This document shows, in pieces, positions 36,241-47,449 of a stretch of 64,000 nt of DNA; the first letter of the stretch is position 1, and each line of letters starts with the position of its first letter. The notes beneath the pieces were generated by a model. The model ran no database searches and had not been told where the DNA came from. It worked only from the letters and a program-made list of their open reading frames with translations. Both the position numbers and the translations under genes were made by a program. Source of the DNA: Bdellovibrionota bacterium (GTDB taxonomy: Bacteria > Bdellovibrionota_C > UBA2361 > JAFLCA01); NCBI GenBank assembly GCA_030584005.1, contig CP129486.1:871556-935555 (forward strand). Direction: 5' to 3'.

Positions 36241-37657
36241 CTTCCGCTCGACTAACGATTTGTTCCAGCAGCCCCTCAAATACAAAGTGATGCAGTGGCA
36301 GCACTGTAAACCAGTACAGCTTGCCCCATATTGGTGTGGGCCAGAAATGCGCCGTTATTCTCAAATTCGAGCTCTCACCGCAGTCTTCGACTTCAAAGGT
36401 CAGTCTCGCAGTGCCAGGCAATTTCATCTCTGCTCTTAGCACTAATCGTCTATTCTTTTCGATATCCTCCACCCGCCAGAAATCAACTGGATCCCCGACT
36501 TCAAGTCTCCTGGGATCGGGCCTACCCCGGCGCATTCCGACTCCTCCTATTAGCCAATCAAGCGCGGCTCTAATCCGCCAGAGCCAGTTGGCATGGTACC
36601 ACCCGCTTTCTCCCCCGATCGCCTCTATTACGGAGAAGAGCTTGTTGGCAGGAGCTCTGCAGGTCTTAGTGCGCTCATCCTTAAGAGGCTCGCCTTGGGG
36701 CATCTGCGGCTTTCCCGCGCGAGCTGTGTTGGCATCAGTCCAACTGCTTTCGACATCGTGTGCAGACATTTTACTCAGGGCCAACCGTACCGCTTCCTTG
36801 TATGAAATGTCCGGCACCTTGATCCACTCCCGGATGCGCTTGTCCCGACAGATGACATCATTGCGCAGACCTTCAACGAGTGGTCGCGCCAAGCTAATTG
36901 GCACTTGCGTCACTAAATTCAACCAGTAACTTGAAAGTCTCGGGGTGAGTATTGGCACGGTAAGAATTCTTAACCTTCGTCCCATCACTTCGGCGCACTG
37001 CTCCATTAGCTGTTGATAGGTAAGGATTTCACCCGAGCCAATCTCAAGTGTCTGACCCACTGTCCGTGGCTCATCAAGCACTCCCACCAAGTAAGCCATG
37101 ACCTGGCGAATGGAGATCGGCTCGCATTTTGATTTGACCCAGCGCGGGCAGAGCATTAGGGGCAACTTTCTTACCAGATCGTAGATAATCAGGAATGAGG
37201 CGCTACCTGAACCGACAATGATCGCAGCGCGTAGCTCAGTAACAGGGATGCCGGTCGAGCGAAGCGCATCTCCGGTCTGGTGCCGGCTGCGCAGATGTTC
37301 GGAGAGATCTGATCCTGTAATACCCAGTCCGCCCAGGTATATGATTCTCTTTACCCCAGCGCTCTTAGCTGCATTCGCGAAGTTGGTCGCAGCGATTCTA
37401 TCTAGCTCGGAAAAATCCTCTCCAGAGGTAGCAAGCGAATGCACTAGGTAATAGGCGATCTCAATATCCTTAAGAGCCGCTGGCAGAGTTTCGGGAACAA
37501 GCACATCACCCTGAAACACTTCGACCCCTGGCCAATTTCTGCGGGCAAGCTTTCTAGGTTCTCGCGCCAGAACTCTCACCCGAGCACCAGACTGTAGCAG
37601 AAGGGGCACGAGTCTACCGCCGATGTATCCCGTGGCCCCGGTCACTAATATTCTCAT
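36212..37657 (-). CDS. SDR-family NAD(P)-binding protein with DUF2867-like C-terminus
   Basis: A protein of 481 residues starting MRILVTGATGYIGGRLV, an atypical SDR/NmrA-like Rossmann fold with GATGYIGG. IAYYLVHSL and KRIIYLGGLG fit this family. After residue 320 a second domain (WLIGGVGMRRGRPDPRRL, GDPVDFWRVEDIE, HHFVFEGLLEQI) matches DUF2867 proteins. Known members bind NAD(P) and lack defined substrates. The start M is the canonical one; the frame extends to 37693 without family similarity. It is the last gene of a three-gene operon, separated from the solute-binding protein gene by fewer than 40 bases, and overlaps the pentapeptide-like gene. Confidence 0.85.
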   Translation of the reverse strand: MRILVTGATGYIGGRLVPLLLQSGARVRVLAREPRKLARRNWPGVEVFQGDVLVPETLPAALKDIEIAYYLVHSLATSGEDFSELDRIAATNFANAAKSAGVKRIIYLGGLGITGSDLSEHLRSRHQTGDALRSTGIPVTELRAAIIVGSGSASFLIIYDLVRKLPLMLCPRWVKSKCEPISIRQVMAYLVGVLDEPRTVGQTLEIGSGEILTYQQLMEQCAEVMGRRLRILTVPILTPRLSSYWLNLVTQVPISLARPLVEGLRNDVICRDKRIREWIKVPDISYKEAVRLALSKMSAHDVESSWTDANTARAGKPQMPQGEPLKDERTKTCRAPANKLFSVIEAIGGESGWYHANWLWRIRAALDWLIGGVGMRRGRPDPRRLEVGDPVDFWRVEDIEKNRRLVLRAEMKLPGTARLTFEVEDCGESSNLRITAHFWPTPIWGKLYWFTVLPLHHFVFEGLLEQIVSRAEATQPCGDGS

Positions 37658-37695
37658 CTGCCTCATCGCACTTTGGCATACATCGCACTGCACTT

Positions 37696-38745
37696 TCAGG
37701 AATTGGGATGAAGCGCGACAAATGTTCCTTCTTTGACTGTTTTCAGCATCACCGGCAGCTCAAAAGTGTTCTTGTCACCTAAAGAATAGCGCCCAAAGAT
37801 GCCGTGAAATTCCGATTGGCGTTGAACCGCCGACAAAATATCGGCGCTATCCCCGATCCCGATTAGAATCTTTGCAATATCATAGGCATGCATCCCATCT
37901 GGATGAGGATAAGTGTGGAAGCGGGCATAGTAGCGGCTCACAAAATCCGCACTCGGTCCGTCGTCTGCAGTAGCAAACCAGGCGCCCTCCAAGGCGCCAC
38001 GTGCGGCGACAACTTCTGCTTTTGTTTGCAGGTGGGCTGCGGCAAAGAATTGCCCGCCATACCCGATATCTCGTAGCTGCCGTGCCAGGGTAGACAGATT
38101 GGGGGCCAGGACCAGGAGATAGACCGCATCCGGTTCTTTGGCCTTAATTCTAGCGGCAATACTTCGAAAGTCGTTATCGGAAGGGAGTACTTCTTCAGAA
38201 AACGCTATCTCTGCAGGCGAGTCCGCAAGCATAAGCTCGCGCATATTCAACATGGCATCCTGCGCCATCGTTACGAGAGCGATGCGCTTGTAACCGCGTC
38301 GAACCATCTCCTGACGAATTGCGGAGTGTTGACGACCTGCCGTGGGAAAATGGCGAAAGACATAGCGCCGGCCCTCGGTCATCTTGTCGGAGATGCCGAT
38401 GGTAAAGAGGGGAAGTTTAGCTCGCTCCGCAATATCAGAAATTGAAATCGAGGTACTCGAACCGAAAGAAATCGCCGCTTGCACGCCGTTGATATCGGCG
38501 AGCTTTCGAAACGCGGCTACCGTAACCTTGGAATTGAACTGATCGTCCTCAAAGAGAAATTCCCATTTGCTATGAGCGTCATAATCTTCGTCAGCCAGAA
38601 GCACACTCTGACGTACCGTTTCTCCCACATCAGCGAGGGGGCCTGAGAGGGGGGCAATAACTCCGACCTTGCGCGACTCGGCACCTAGGGATTGTGGACA
38701 AATCACAAGGAGCAGGTAGAGCAGGGTCAAGGTGCAGTACTTCAT
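37696..38745 (-). CDS. Leucine-binding-type (LivJ-like) solute-binding protein
   Basis: A 349-residue protein with a signal peptide (MKYCTLTLLYLLLVICPQSL, cleavage near LGA-E). The mature start KVGVIAPLSGPLADVGETV is the opening of branched-chain-amino-acid type receptors, with ISFGSSTSISISDIAERA and KEPDAVYLLVLAPN in order. It should bind a small molecule in the periplasm. No permease or ATPase genes are adjacent, so a transport or signalling partner is unknown. It sits seven bases after the TIGR01777 gene and just before the SDR gene. Confidence 0.88.
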   Translation of the reverse strand: MKYCTLTLLYLLLVICPQSLGAESRKVGVIAPLSGPLADVGETVRQSVLLADEDYDAHSKWEFLFEDDQFNSKVTVAAFRKLADINGVQAAISFGSSTSISISDIAERAKLPLFTIGISDKMTEGRRYVFRHFPTAGRQHSAIRQEMVRRGYKRIALVTMAQDAMLNMRELMLADSPAEIAFSEEVLPSDNDFRSIAARIKAKEPDAVYLLVLAPNLSTLARQLRDIGYGGQFFAAAHLQTKAEVVAARGALEGAWFATADDGPSADFVSRYYARFHTYPHPDGMHAYDIAKILIGIGDSADILSAVQRQSEFHGIFGRYSLGDKNTFELPVMLKTVKEGTFVALHPNS

Positions 38746-38752
38746 AATACCA

Positions 38753-40129
38753 TCAATCTTTCTCGCGCAGTCCGAGAAGGTGGGAGAGCGCCTCTTTTAG
38801 GGCAGGGTAACACCAATGGAAGGCCGAATCTTCAAGTTTTTTAGGAACGACCCGGGTGCTTGCAAGCAGTGCGCTATCAGCCATCTCTCCGAACAGGGCG
38901 CGTAGTGCCACCTTTGGCAGCGGGAAGAATGCGGGGCGACCAAGAAGTGTCGCGAGTGTTTGCGTAAATTGGCGGTTCGTGACGAGTTCGGGAGAGCATA
39001 GGTTGACTGCACCCCGCACATCACTGCAATGGAGCAGGTGAGCAACGGCATAAAGAAGGTCATCGACTGCAATCCAGCTCATCCACTGCTCGCCTCTGCC
39101 CAAAGTTCCACCGACCCCCATGCGGAAGGCGGGCAGCATCTTGCCAAGCGCTCCGCCTCGCGGATCGAGAACTACCCCGAAGCGTGCCATGACAACCCGG
39201 CAACCGCAGGCGCTCGCTTTAAGACATGCTTGCTCCCAGCGCTCAGCGGTCTGCGGCAAGAATCCGTTTCCTCTGGAACTCTCCTCGGTCAACAGCTCAT
39301 CACCTCGATCTCCGTAAAAACCGACCGCCGATGCGGAGATAAGGGTCTTTGGCGGATTCTTAAGGCGCCTGAGCGCCTGTACCAAGAGTTCGGAAGACGC
39401 TATGCGGCTCGCCTCAATAGCTTCCTTCTTCTTTGCTGTCCAGCGTCCGGAAGCGATGTTCTCTCCTGCTAAGTGAATAACCGCATCCATTCCCTCCAGG
39501 GCCTTTGCGTCAATGACCCCATCGCGCGGGGACCAGAAGATCTGCCCATCACGCGGGTTGGTTCGAACAATTGGCGATACACTATGTCCGGCTGTGGTGA
39601 GGAATGAGCTTAGAGCCGATCCCACTAATCCGGAGGCCCCGCTGATCGCTATTCTCAATGGCGGGAGCGGGTAGCGCGAATGTATCGCCAGGTCGCTTTC
39701 CAATACCCTATAGCGATACGCAAAGAGGCGGGAAAGCTGTGTCTGTACATGCGATTCCCCGATTGCACCGAGCGGTTCAAGGGGAAGGCGGTAGGCAATA
39801 TCATCGGTGACTCTGCAGAGCGATGGCGCAATCGACTCAAAGCGATGCGTGTGTTCCCAAGAGGCAAAGGGTCCGTGGATCTGCCGGTCCTGAAATTGAT
39901 GAGGCGGATTGTAGTTTTGATGCTCCAACTCCCATGTGGTGGCAAAGGGAGAGAGGGGCTGAATCTTCAGTCTGATCCGGGCGCCGTCTCGTATATGCCC
40001 ATCACTATGAATTACTTGGGCTGGGTTCCAGGGAGGGTTAAGCCTCTGGAAAGCCCCTGGGCGCTCATGCCAATGGAAGAGAGCGGCTTGAGAATGGCTA
40101 AAATCATGAGCAGCTCGAAAAGTTCCCAC
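38753..40129 (-). CDS. TIGR01777-type epimerase-like protein with N-terminal START-like domain
   Basis: A 458-residue two-domain protein. Residues 1-150 look like a SRPBCC/START fold (FHWHERPGAFQRLNPPW). From about residue 157 (LRIAISGASGLVGSALSS) comes the SDR domain, with VIHLAGENIASGRW, SASAVGFYGDRGDE and WEQACLKA, marks of the TIGR01777/YfcH family. The C-terminal DUF1731-like part ends ALKEALSHLLG. The start is GTG at 40129 with TAGGAG five bases upstream. First gene of the operon with the solute-binding protein and SDR-DUF2867 genes. Function of the family is not settled. Confidence 0.9.
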   Translation of the reverse strand: MGTFRAAHDFSHSQAALFHWHERPGAFQRLNPPWNPAQVIHSDGHIRDGARIRLKIQPLSPFATTWELEHQNYNPPHQFQDRQIHGPFASWEHTHRFESIAPSLCRVTDDIAYRLPLEPLGAIGESHVQTQLSRLFAYRYRVLESDLAIHSRYPLPPLRIAISGASGLVGSALSSFLTTAGHSVSPIVRTNPRDGQIFWSPRDGVIDAKALEGMDAVIHLAGENIASGRWTAKKKEAIEASRIASSELLVQALRRLKNPPKTLISASAVGFYGDRGDELLTEESSRGNGFLPQTAERWEQACLKASACGCRVVMARFGVVLDPRGGALGKMLPAFRMGVGGTLGRGEQWMSWIAVDDLLYAVAHLLHCSDVRGAVNLCSPELVTNRQFTQTLATLLGRPAFFPLPKVALRALFGEMADSALLASTRVVPKKLEDSAFHWCYPALKEALSHLLGLREKD

Positions 40130-40270
40130 TGCAGCTCCTAAAAACGTACGAAATCTTCTTATATTTTAAGACCGCTCACAAGAAGCGCTCCCAAACGTTC
40201 AAGATAAGGACCAAAGCGACGACACCATATACGCTGCCCCATCTCGCCTACTGTGCGGAGGATACTCGAA

Positions 40271-41587
40271 GTGTCATTGTCGTTGGGTAGCAATCTATTT
40301 TCATTACGGGCGCAGCGCGCCCTCTCCAATGCTACCTCACGGGTTTCCGACTCTCTGCTTCGCCTCTCAAGTGGGGCGCGCATAAATCGAGCTAGCGATG
40401 ATGCAGCGAGTTTATCGATCGCCGAACGTCTCAAAGCTAATCGCTTGATATACGGGGCAGCGATACGAAATGCATCTGATGGACTCTCGGCCCTCTCGAT
40501 TATGGACGGTGCGCTCGGGGAGCAGCGAGCGATCCTAATGCGCCTCTATGAGCTTGCCGAGCAGTCCGCGAATGGATCCTATTCAGACGCACAGCGAGCT
40601 TCTCTCAGTAACGAGTACAAAGCACTTGTGGGGGAGTTTGGAAGGATTGGAAATGCTACGACATTTAATGGGTTAAAGCTCCTGCGAGGACTGCGCTCAG
40701 ACGGCCTCTCCCGAATGAATCTTCAGGTGGGAGTTGATGGGAGCAGTAGTTCAAATTTGATGCTTTCAGGGGTTGATACAGGCAACCTGAGCGGTTCAGT
40801 AAAGCTTGGCCCGGGCGCGCTGACGCTATTCGCAGACTCGGGGACCTTTGAAGAGCTCTATGAGCACTATGGAGCAGAGCCGATTCGCGTTGCCGCAACC
40901 TCTTCCGACGGTCAGATGCGGGACATATATCTCTATCCCAATCAGCAAGCTACGGGCGGGGGGAATGTCCAGCTAAACTACCGAGTATATCAAAAGGTTT
41001 CGGACACCGGCGGGGTGGGTGCGCAGAGCGGAGCTGGCGCTGCCGGTGAGGTATTAAGCGCAGAGGATGATCTGGTGTATGCGGGTGGATTCAGCGCAGT
41101 TATCTCACAGGCAACTGGTCGCGTCGAATCATATTCAACTCCCGTCTTTACGTTGAGCTTTGATGGCGGGACGAGAAGTGGCAGTTATGTGCCGGATTTT
41201 TCCGGACTGGTTTTTGTAGGCGCCATATTTCCGACCGATGGCGAGGTCTCTTCTCTTGAAGCATCGGGGATTGAGTACGCGGGGGGTGCGCAGCGGGCGC
41301 TTGAAACTCTCTCTGTTAGATTAGCAGAGCTCTCCTCCTATGCGGGCGCTATTGGCGCGGTTTCTGCCCGATTGGAAACGGCCCTCAATGTACTAAGGGC
41401 AGCCAGAGAGAACGAGACAGCTGCCGAGGCCAGAATTAGAGATAGTGATGTAGCCCAAGAGAGTGCGAAACTCACCGCCGCCACGATCCTTCAACAGGTA
41501 AGCACGGCGGTCCTTTCGCAGGCCAACCAAGCGCCTGACCTTGTGCTCTCGTTGCTGCAACAAGCAGGCACCGATATTCGCCGATAA
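40271..41587 (+). CDS. Flagellin
   Basis: From the GTG at 40271 the protein has 438 residues. GGAGG (40257-40261) sits nine bases upstream of this GTG, which is why it is preferred over the GTG at 40253. The N-terminal D0/D1 part has LSSGARINRASDDAASLSIA and AIRNASDGLSALSIMDGAL, and the C-terminal part has SARLETALNVLRAARENETA and AESAKLTAATILQQV-like helices. The central 190 residues are a variable D2/D3-like domain. Flagellin is exported by the flagellar type III apparatus and polymerises into the filament. No other flagellar genes are nearby. Confidence 0.93.
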   Translation: MSLSLGSNLFSLRAQRALSNATSRVSDSLLRLSSGARINRASDDAASLSIAERLKANRLIYGAAIRNASDGLSALSIMDGALGEQRAILMRLYELAEQSANGSYSDAQRASLSNEYKALVGEFGRIGNATTFNGLKLLRGLRSDGLSRMNLQVGVDGSSSSNLMLSGVDTGNLSGSVKLGPGALTLFADSGTFEELYEHYGAEPIRVAATSSDGQMRDIYLYPNQQATGGGNVQLNYRVYQKVSDTGGVGAQSGAGAAGEVLSAEDDLVYAGGFSAVISQATGRVESYSTPVFTLSFDGGTRSGSYVPDFSGLVFVGAIFPTDGEVSSLEASGIEYAGGAQRALETLSVRLAELSSYAGAIGAVSARLETALNVLRAARENETAAEARIRDSDVAQESAKLTAATILQQVSTAVLSQANQAPDLVLSLLQQAGTDIRR

Positions 41588-41637
41588 AGGCAGCGCCACG
41601 GGGCCGTAGACGGCTCAGAAATAGCTTACAGAAGTCG

Positions 41638-42069
41638 CTAGCCAGCGATTCGCTTGGCGAGCTCGCTCGCCGCTTTGGCATCGTAGCGACCCGCGTATGA
41701 CTCCTTCAGGGTCTTCATGACAGCACCCATATTGAGTGATGGATCCTTCGATTTCATTTGAGAAATGATTGATTCAAGCTCTGTAGTCGAAAGCTGCTGC
41801 GGAAGAAATGACTCCAGCACCGCAACCTCTTGGCGCAGACGATCGAGGTGTTCTGCTCGCCCGCTCTTCTCGGCAAACTCTTTCTCCTCGGCTCTCTTCT
41901 TTAGCTCCCGTTTTACGATCTCAGTGATGACGCTTTCGGCAAGCTCTTCAGTCCCTTTCTGCAAACACTCGTAGTCGATGGCGCTCAAAATGCCGCGGAT
42001 AGTTTCAACGCGCACCTGATCTCGGGCCTTCATGGCATCTTTAAGAGCGGTTTGGAACGTGGTTTTCAT
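41638..42069 (-). CDS. GatB/YqeY domain protein
   Basis: A 143-residue protein with the YqeY fold: DAMKARDQVRVETIRGILSA near the start, KRELKKRAEEKEFAEKSGR and FLPQQLSTTELES in the middle, and MGAVMKTLKES near the end. YqeY proteins are related to the tail of GatB of the amidotransferase and may bind tRNA. The full gatCAB is not here. It follows the DtxR-type gene by 15 bases, probably one transcript, and is convergent with flagellin (50-base gap). Confidence 0.92.
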   Translation of the reverse strand: MKTTFQTALKDAMKARDQVRVETIRGILSAIDYECLQKGTEELAESVITEIVKRELKKRAEEKEFAEKSGRAEHLDRLRQEVAVLESFLPQQLSTTELESIISQMKSKDPSLNMGAVMKTLKESYAGRYDAKAASELAKRIAG

Positions 42070-42084
42070 AGCGTGTGCCCATCT

Positions 42085-42504
42085 TTAATTCGTTGCTAAC
42101 TTGTCTTGATATGACTTTACAAAACGTTCGAGCTTGCGGGTAGTTTCAAGACTAATAAGATGCTCAGTTTTGCAGGCATCGACCTCCGCTTGCTCGCCGG
42201 AGACGTTAAGCACCTCCAGAAAAAATTTTTTCAAGATCTTCTTTCGAGCGATCACTGCGCGTGCAAGAGCCTCCCCCTCCTTGGAGAGCACCAGAAACCG
42301 ATTCTCATCCTCGACTACAAGGCCCTTTGTCTTGAGTGACTTGAGATTGGTTGAAGCACTGCCAGTGGTAATATTAAGGTGGCGTGCCACATCGGTCACG
42401 CGCGCATAGCCGCGTGAGTCCTTGAGCTCAAGGATGGCCAATAAGTGGTGCGCACCGCTGTGGGTGATGCTGTTTTCCTCGAACTGCTTCCAAACGTCTT
42501 CCAT
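42085..42504 (-). CDS. DtxR/MntR-type metal-dependent regulator
   Basis: From the ATG at 42504 the protein has 139 residues. A winged helix-turn-helix reads ARVTDVARHLNITTGSASTN and LKSLKTKGLV, followed by LSKEGEALARAVIARKKILKKF and a dimer part with EVDACKTEHLIS, the metal-ligand region. Length is right for an MntR/TroR-type repressor without an SH3 domain. The frame extends to 42579, but those 25 residues are unlike the family. The short form has GGGGATCGAG upstream. It is divergent from the cox genes, so control of copper or iron-dependent oxidase is possible. Confidence 0.8.
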   Translation of the reverse strand: MEDVWKQFEENSITHSGAHHLLAILELKDSRGYARVTDVARHLNITTGSASTNLKSLKTKGLVVEDENRFLVLSKEGEALARAVIARKKILKKFFLEVLNVSGEQAEVDACKTEHLISLETTRKLERFVKSYQDKLATN

Positions 42505-42917
42505 ACTCGATCCCCGCTGTAAGAAAGTCGCCAATGGCCAGAAGCGTTCGACAGTAGCAGGAATAGTTTGGTACATCAATCAAATGCTTTTTAAATTTAG
42601 CAATTGTTCTCTGCTCATTTTAATGTTCGTAACGTAACGAGCGGCACAACAAGCAAACAAATTATCTAAAAAATTTGGCTAGATAGCGCTGTAATCAGGG
42701 GTTTGCCTGACTGGCCTTAGTAGAGGGCCTCTGCGCTGCAAAACCTAGCTCCTGACTGGTTTCCTTTAGGTAGCAATATAGTAGTCTGTGGCCGCTGTAA
42801 GGGTTTCGCGCAGTTGGAGCTGACACGTCATGATAAAGGCGGGCGGTATCGCCGGTGGCTATCATGGCGGCGCGTTGAAGAGAAATAGTGAGCAACCGTA
42901 TCGATAGACGAGGAAAT
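42505..42917. other. Divergent intergenic region upstream of regulator and cox operon
   Basis: About 410 bases. It is AT-rich around 42575-42680, with motifs like TTCGTAACGTAACGAG (42628-42643, partly symmetric) that could be a regulator site. I find no clear -35/-10 pair. The cox promoter probably lies in the right part. Confidence 0.4.
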
Positions 42918-43730
42918 ATGAGGTTCTCCCCCTGCATATTTGCGCTGCTCTTGCTCCTACAGCCTGCACTGACGAGGGCTCTTGAGAGCCCCGGTACAGA
43001 ACTGCAGGAGGCAGGCATCACGCCGAATAGGGGCGCTCAGGTGGACACTACCCTCACCTTTAGCGATAGCAACGGCAGAAATGTGGCGCTTCGTGAACTG
43101 ATGCTGCCGGCTCGACCCGTCCTCCTTATCCCCGCCTATTATGAGTGCCCGCGCCTTTGCGGGCTTTTGCTGGAGGGCACTGTGAAGGCCCTTAACGGCT
43201 TGGACTTAGTGCTTGGACAAGATTATTCGGTTATTACGGTGAGCTTCAATGCCGCCGAGACACCGTCTCTGGCAGCAGAGAAGGCGGCACAGTATCGCGC
43301 ACAGCTCCTTCGCCCAGAGGGCGACGGCACAGCCTGGCACTTCCTGGTGGGGAAAGAGGAGAGCATTACACCGCTTATGCAGAGTATCGGGTTCCGGTTT
43401 TTGCCCGATCGCGGAGAATTTGCGCATGCGGCAACGCTCGTAGTGTTGACACCTGACGGCAAGATCTCTCAGTATCTCACGGGGGTTACATTTCCGAGCT
43501 TCGATCTGCGCCTTGCTCTTGTAGAAGCGGCGAAGGGCAAGATCGGATCTGCGTTGGATCACGTACTGCTCTTTTGTTTTCGATTTGATCCCACAAAGGG
43601 CAAGTATACGTGGGCCGCCTGGAATTTTATGCGTCTCGCCGGTATAGCGACACTGTTATTCTTGGCTGGGCTTATCATTAAACTTCTATTGCGTGAGAGA
43701 AGGCTCGCCCGCACCGCATCTGGAGATTAG
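42918..43730 (+). CDS. SCO1/SenC-type copper chaperone
   Basis: A 270-residue protein from the ATG at 42918, with AGGAAAT just upstream. Signal peptide MRFSPCIFALLLLLQPALT. ECPRLCG gives Cys77 and Cys81 of the CxxxC copper site, and His170 in FAHAAT is the third ligand. The C-terminus has one membrane helix (LAGIATLLFLAGLIIKLLL), which is an added anchor compared with typical SCO1. It delivers copper to the CuA site of cytochrome oxidase. First gene of the cox cluster, 47 bases before coxB. Confidence 0.9.
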   Translation: MRFSPCIFALLLLLQPALTRALESPGTELQEAGITPNRGAQVDTTLTFSDSNGRNVALRELMLPARPVLLIPAYYECPRLCGLLLEGTVKALNGLDLVLGQDYSVITVSFNAAETPSLAAEKAAQYRAQLLRPEGDGTAWHFLVGKEESITPLMQSIGFRFLPDRGEFAHAATLVVLTPDGKISQYLTGVTFPSFDLRLALVEAAKGKIGSALDHVLLFCFRFDPTKGKYTWAAWNFMRLAGIATLLFLAGLIIKLLLRERRLARTASGD

Positions 43731-43777
43731 CGGTGGTGTTTTGATATATCGCGAGTGTTTGGTGGAAGGGAGTCGTC

Positions 43778-45079
43778 ATGTTTCGAATGATGCCTGAGCA
43801 AGCCTCAGAGGTTGCTCCAAAGATTGACTGGCTGATTTATCTGATTACCGACATCTCGGTGTTTTTCACCGTGCTGATCTGCGGAGCGATGATTTACTTT
43901 GCCATCCGCTATAGGCAGAGGGACGGCAAGCATCATGAAACCCCGCAGATTAAAGGGGATCATCTCCTGGAGATGGTCTGGACTATAGTACCCACCATAA
44001 TCTGTATTTATGTTGCCTATTACGGAGTGAAGTACTTCTACGACATCCGGCATGTCCCGCTGGATGGGGACGTAGTGACGGTGAACGTGCAGGGCCAGAA
44101 GTGGAAATGGGACTTTGAGTATGACAACGGCAAAAAGACGACCGGCGAAGCGGTGATCCCGGTCGGACAGCATGTAAAGTTCGTGCTTACCTCCCGTGAC
44201 GTTCTGCACAGCTTCTTCGTTCCGGCGATGCGGGTGAAGACGGATGCTATCCCGGGCCGCTACACATACGCGGCATTTAAACCGGTAAAGACCGGAACGT
44301 ACCAAGTGTTCTGCACCGAGTATTGCGGCAAGGATCACTCCATGATGCTGGCCAAGGTGCGGGTAGTGTCGGAGGCGGAGTACAAAACCTGGCTCGATGA
44401 CAAGAGCGAGGAGTTAGCCCTCCTTAAGATGACCCCGCCTGAGCGTGGCAGGGCTGCCTATAACAAGCATGGCTGTAATGCCTGTCATAGTCTTGATGGT
44501 AGCCGCCTTGTAGGCCCGAGCTTCCTAAAGGCCTACGGTCGAGAGGGCACGTATGACAGCGGTAAGAAGTACGCGGTCGATCATGAGTATATTCGCCAAT
44601 CAATCTATGAACCGAATGCTCATATCGTAGACAGCTATCCACCTAATTTGATGCCGAATTACACCGATCAGGTCAGTGCTCAGGAGCTTGATGATCTCAT
44701 TGCATTCATCCGATCTCTCGATGGCTCAGCGCCAGTTGCGGCGCAACCTGCCGCCGCTGCTCAACCTGCCGTTGACCTTGCTGCATTGAGTCCCATTGAG
44801 CGCGGCAAACTTCTGTATCAACAAAAGATATGCGTTACGTGTCACTCTATAGACGGCAGCAAGTTAGTGGGCCCAAGCTTCAAGGGCATCTACGGGGCGA
44901 CTCAGAAGCATGTTGATGGCAGCAGCGCCACTGTGGACGAAGGCTACATCCGCGAATCGATCCTACAGCCTGGGCTCAAGGTGGCAGAGGGCTATCAAAA
45001 CATGATGCCGCCTTATGAAGGGCAGCTCAGTGAGGAGCAGATCAAGGATATTTCGGAATTCATTAAGAGTTTGAAGTAA
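43778..45079 (+). CDS. ctaC: Cytochrome c oxidase subunit II with two fused cytochrome c domains
   Basis: A 433-residue protein. Two membrane helices at the N-terminus precede a cupredoxin domain; the CuA motif FCTEYCGKDHSMM has Cys179, Cys183 and His187. Two C-terminal cytochrome c domains follow with heme sites CNACH (Cys233, Cys236, His237) and CVTCH (Cys352, Cys355, His356), joined by an Ala/Pro/Gln linker. This is a caa3-type subunit with two hemes c. It takes electrons from cytochrome c or a similar donor and passes them to subunit I. The start has GGAAGGGAG upstream. Confidence 0.95.
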   Translation: MFRMMPEQASEVAPKIDWLIYLITDISVFFTVLICGAMIYFAIRYRQRDGKHHETPQIKGDHLLEMVWTIVPTIICIYVAYYGVKYFYDIRHVPLDGDVVTVNVQGQKWKWDFEYDNGKKTTGEAVIPVGQHVKFVLTSRDVLHSFFVPAMRVKTDAIPGRYTYAAFKPVKTGTYQVFCTEYCGKDHSMMLAKVRVVSEAEYKTWLDDKSEELALLKMTPPERGRAAYNKHGCNACHSLDGSRLVGPSFLKAYGREGTYDSGKKYAVDHEYIRQSIYEPNAHIVDSYPPNLMPNYTDQVSAQELDDLIAFIRSLDGSAPVAAQPAAAAQPAVDLAALSPIERGKLLYQQKICVTCHSIDGSKLVGPSFKGIYGATQKHVDGSSATVDEGYIRESILQPGLKVAEGYQNMMPPYEGQLSEEQIKDISEFIKSLK

Positions 45080-45087
45080 GAGGGGCC

Positions 45088-46710
<1,623 letters not shown>

Positions 46711-46750
46711 TCGCCTGCTGCAACGTTCACTTTAAGGGGAATGGATACTT

Positions 46751-47425
46751 ATGAGTCACGGATTGTTCCGCACTGAGTGGGTGGCAGGGGAGCCGCCAGA
46801 CATTCATCACATGGATGTGCCTACCGCATACGATGCAGCCAAATTAGGCATGTGGTTGTTTCTTGCCACCGAAATATTGCTCTTCGGCGGATTGTTTGCC
46901 GCGTACGCGCTCTTCCATTGGGCCTATCCTACGGAGTTTCACCATGCCAGTAAGGAACTCAACTGGAAGATAGGGGCCTTCAACACCTGTGTGCTGTTGA
47001 TTAGCAGCTTTTACGCGGCGCTCTCGGTCGATGCAGCGCAGCACAACAACAATAAGAAAGTGGTGCGCTACCTTCTTATAACCCTGGGATGTGGACTTAT
47101 ATTCCTTGTCGTCAAGTACTTCGAGTGGACGGGCAAGGCTTCGCATGGACTCTTCCCTGGGACATCGGGGGAGCACGGGGCATTCAATAGTCCCGAGTTC
47201 AATCATTCTTATCGCATGTTCTTTGGGCTCTACTACTGCATGACGGGACTGCATGCCCTGCATGTGATAATTGGAATGGCCATCTTGGCATGGGCAGCCA
47301 ATCTTGCGCGTAAAGGACGATTCTCCAAGCGTTACTATACGCCTGTAGAAGTCGGCGCGTTGTACTGGCACTTGGTCGACCTGATCTGGATATATCTCTT
47401 TCCGTTGCTCTACCTCGTAGGCTAA
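46751..47425 (+). CDS. ctaE: Cytochrome c oxidase subunit III
   Basis: A 224-residue membrane protein with WVAGEPPDIHHMDVPTAYDA, then KLGMWLFLATEILLFGGLF, the family signature of subunit III, and MTGLHALHVIIGMAIL near the end. WHLVDLIWIYLFPLLYL is the usual C-terminal helix. It has five or more helices, shorter than the seven of mitochondrial forms. It assists proton uptake in subunit I. The start is 40 bases after ctaD, with AAGGGG upstream at a longer than usual distance. Confidence 0.95.
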   Translation: MSHGLFRTEWVAGEPPDIHHMDVPTAYDAAKLGMWLFLATEILLFGGLFAAYALFHWAYPTEFHHASKELNWKIGAFNTCVLLISSFYAALSVDAAQHNNNKKVVRYLLITLGCGLIFLVVKYFEWTGKASHGLFPGTSGEHGAFNSPEFNHSYRMFFGLYYCMTGLHALHVIIGMAILAWAANLARKGRFSKRYYTPVEVGALYWHLVDLIWIYLFPLLYLVG

Positions 47426-47449
47426 TTCGAATTTCTTAGGAGAATGCTC

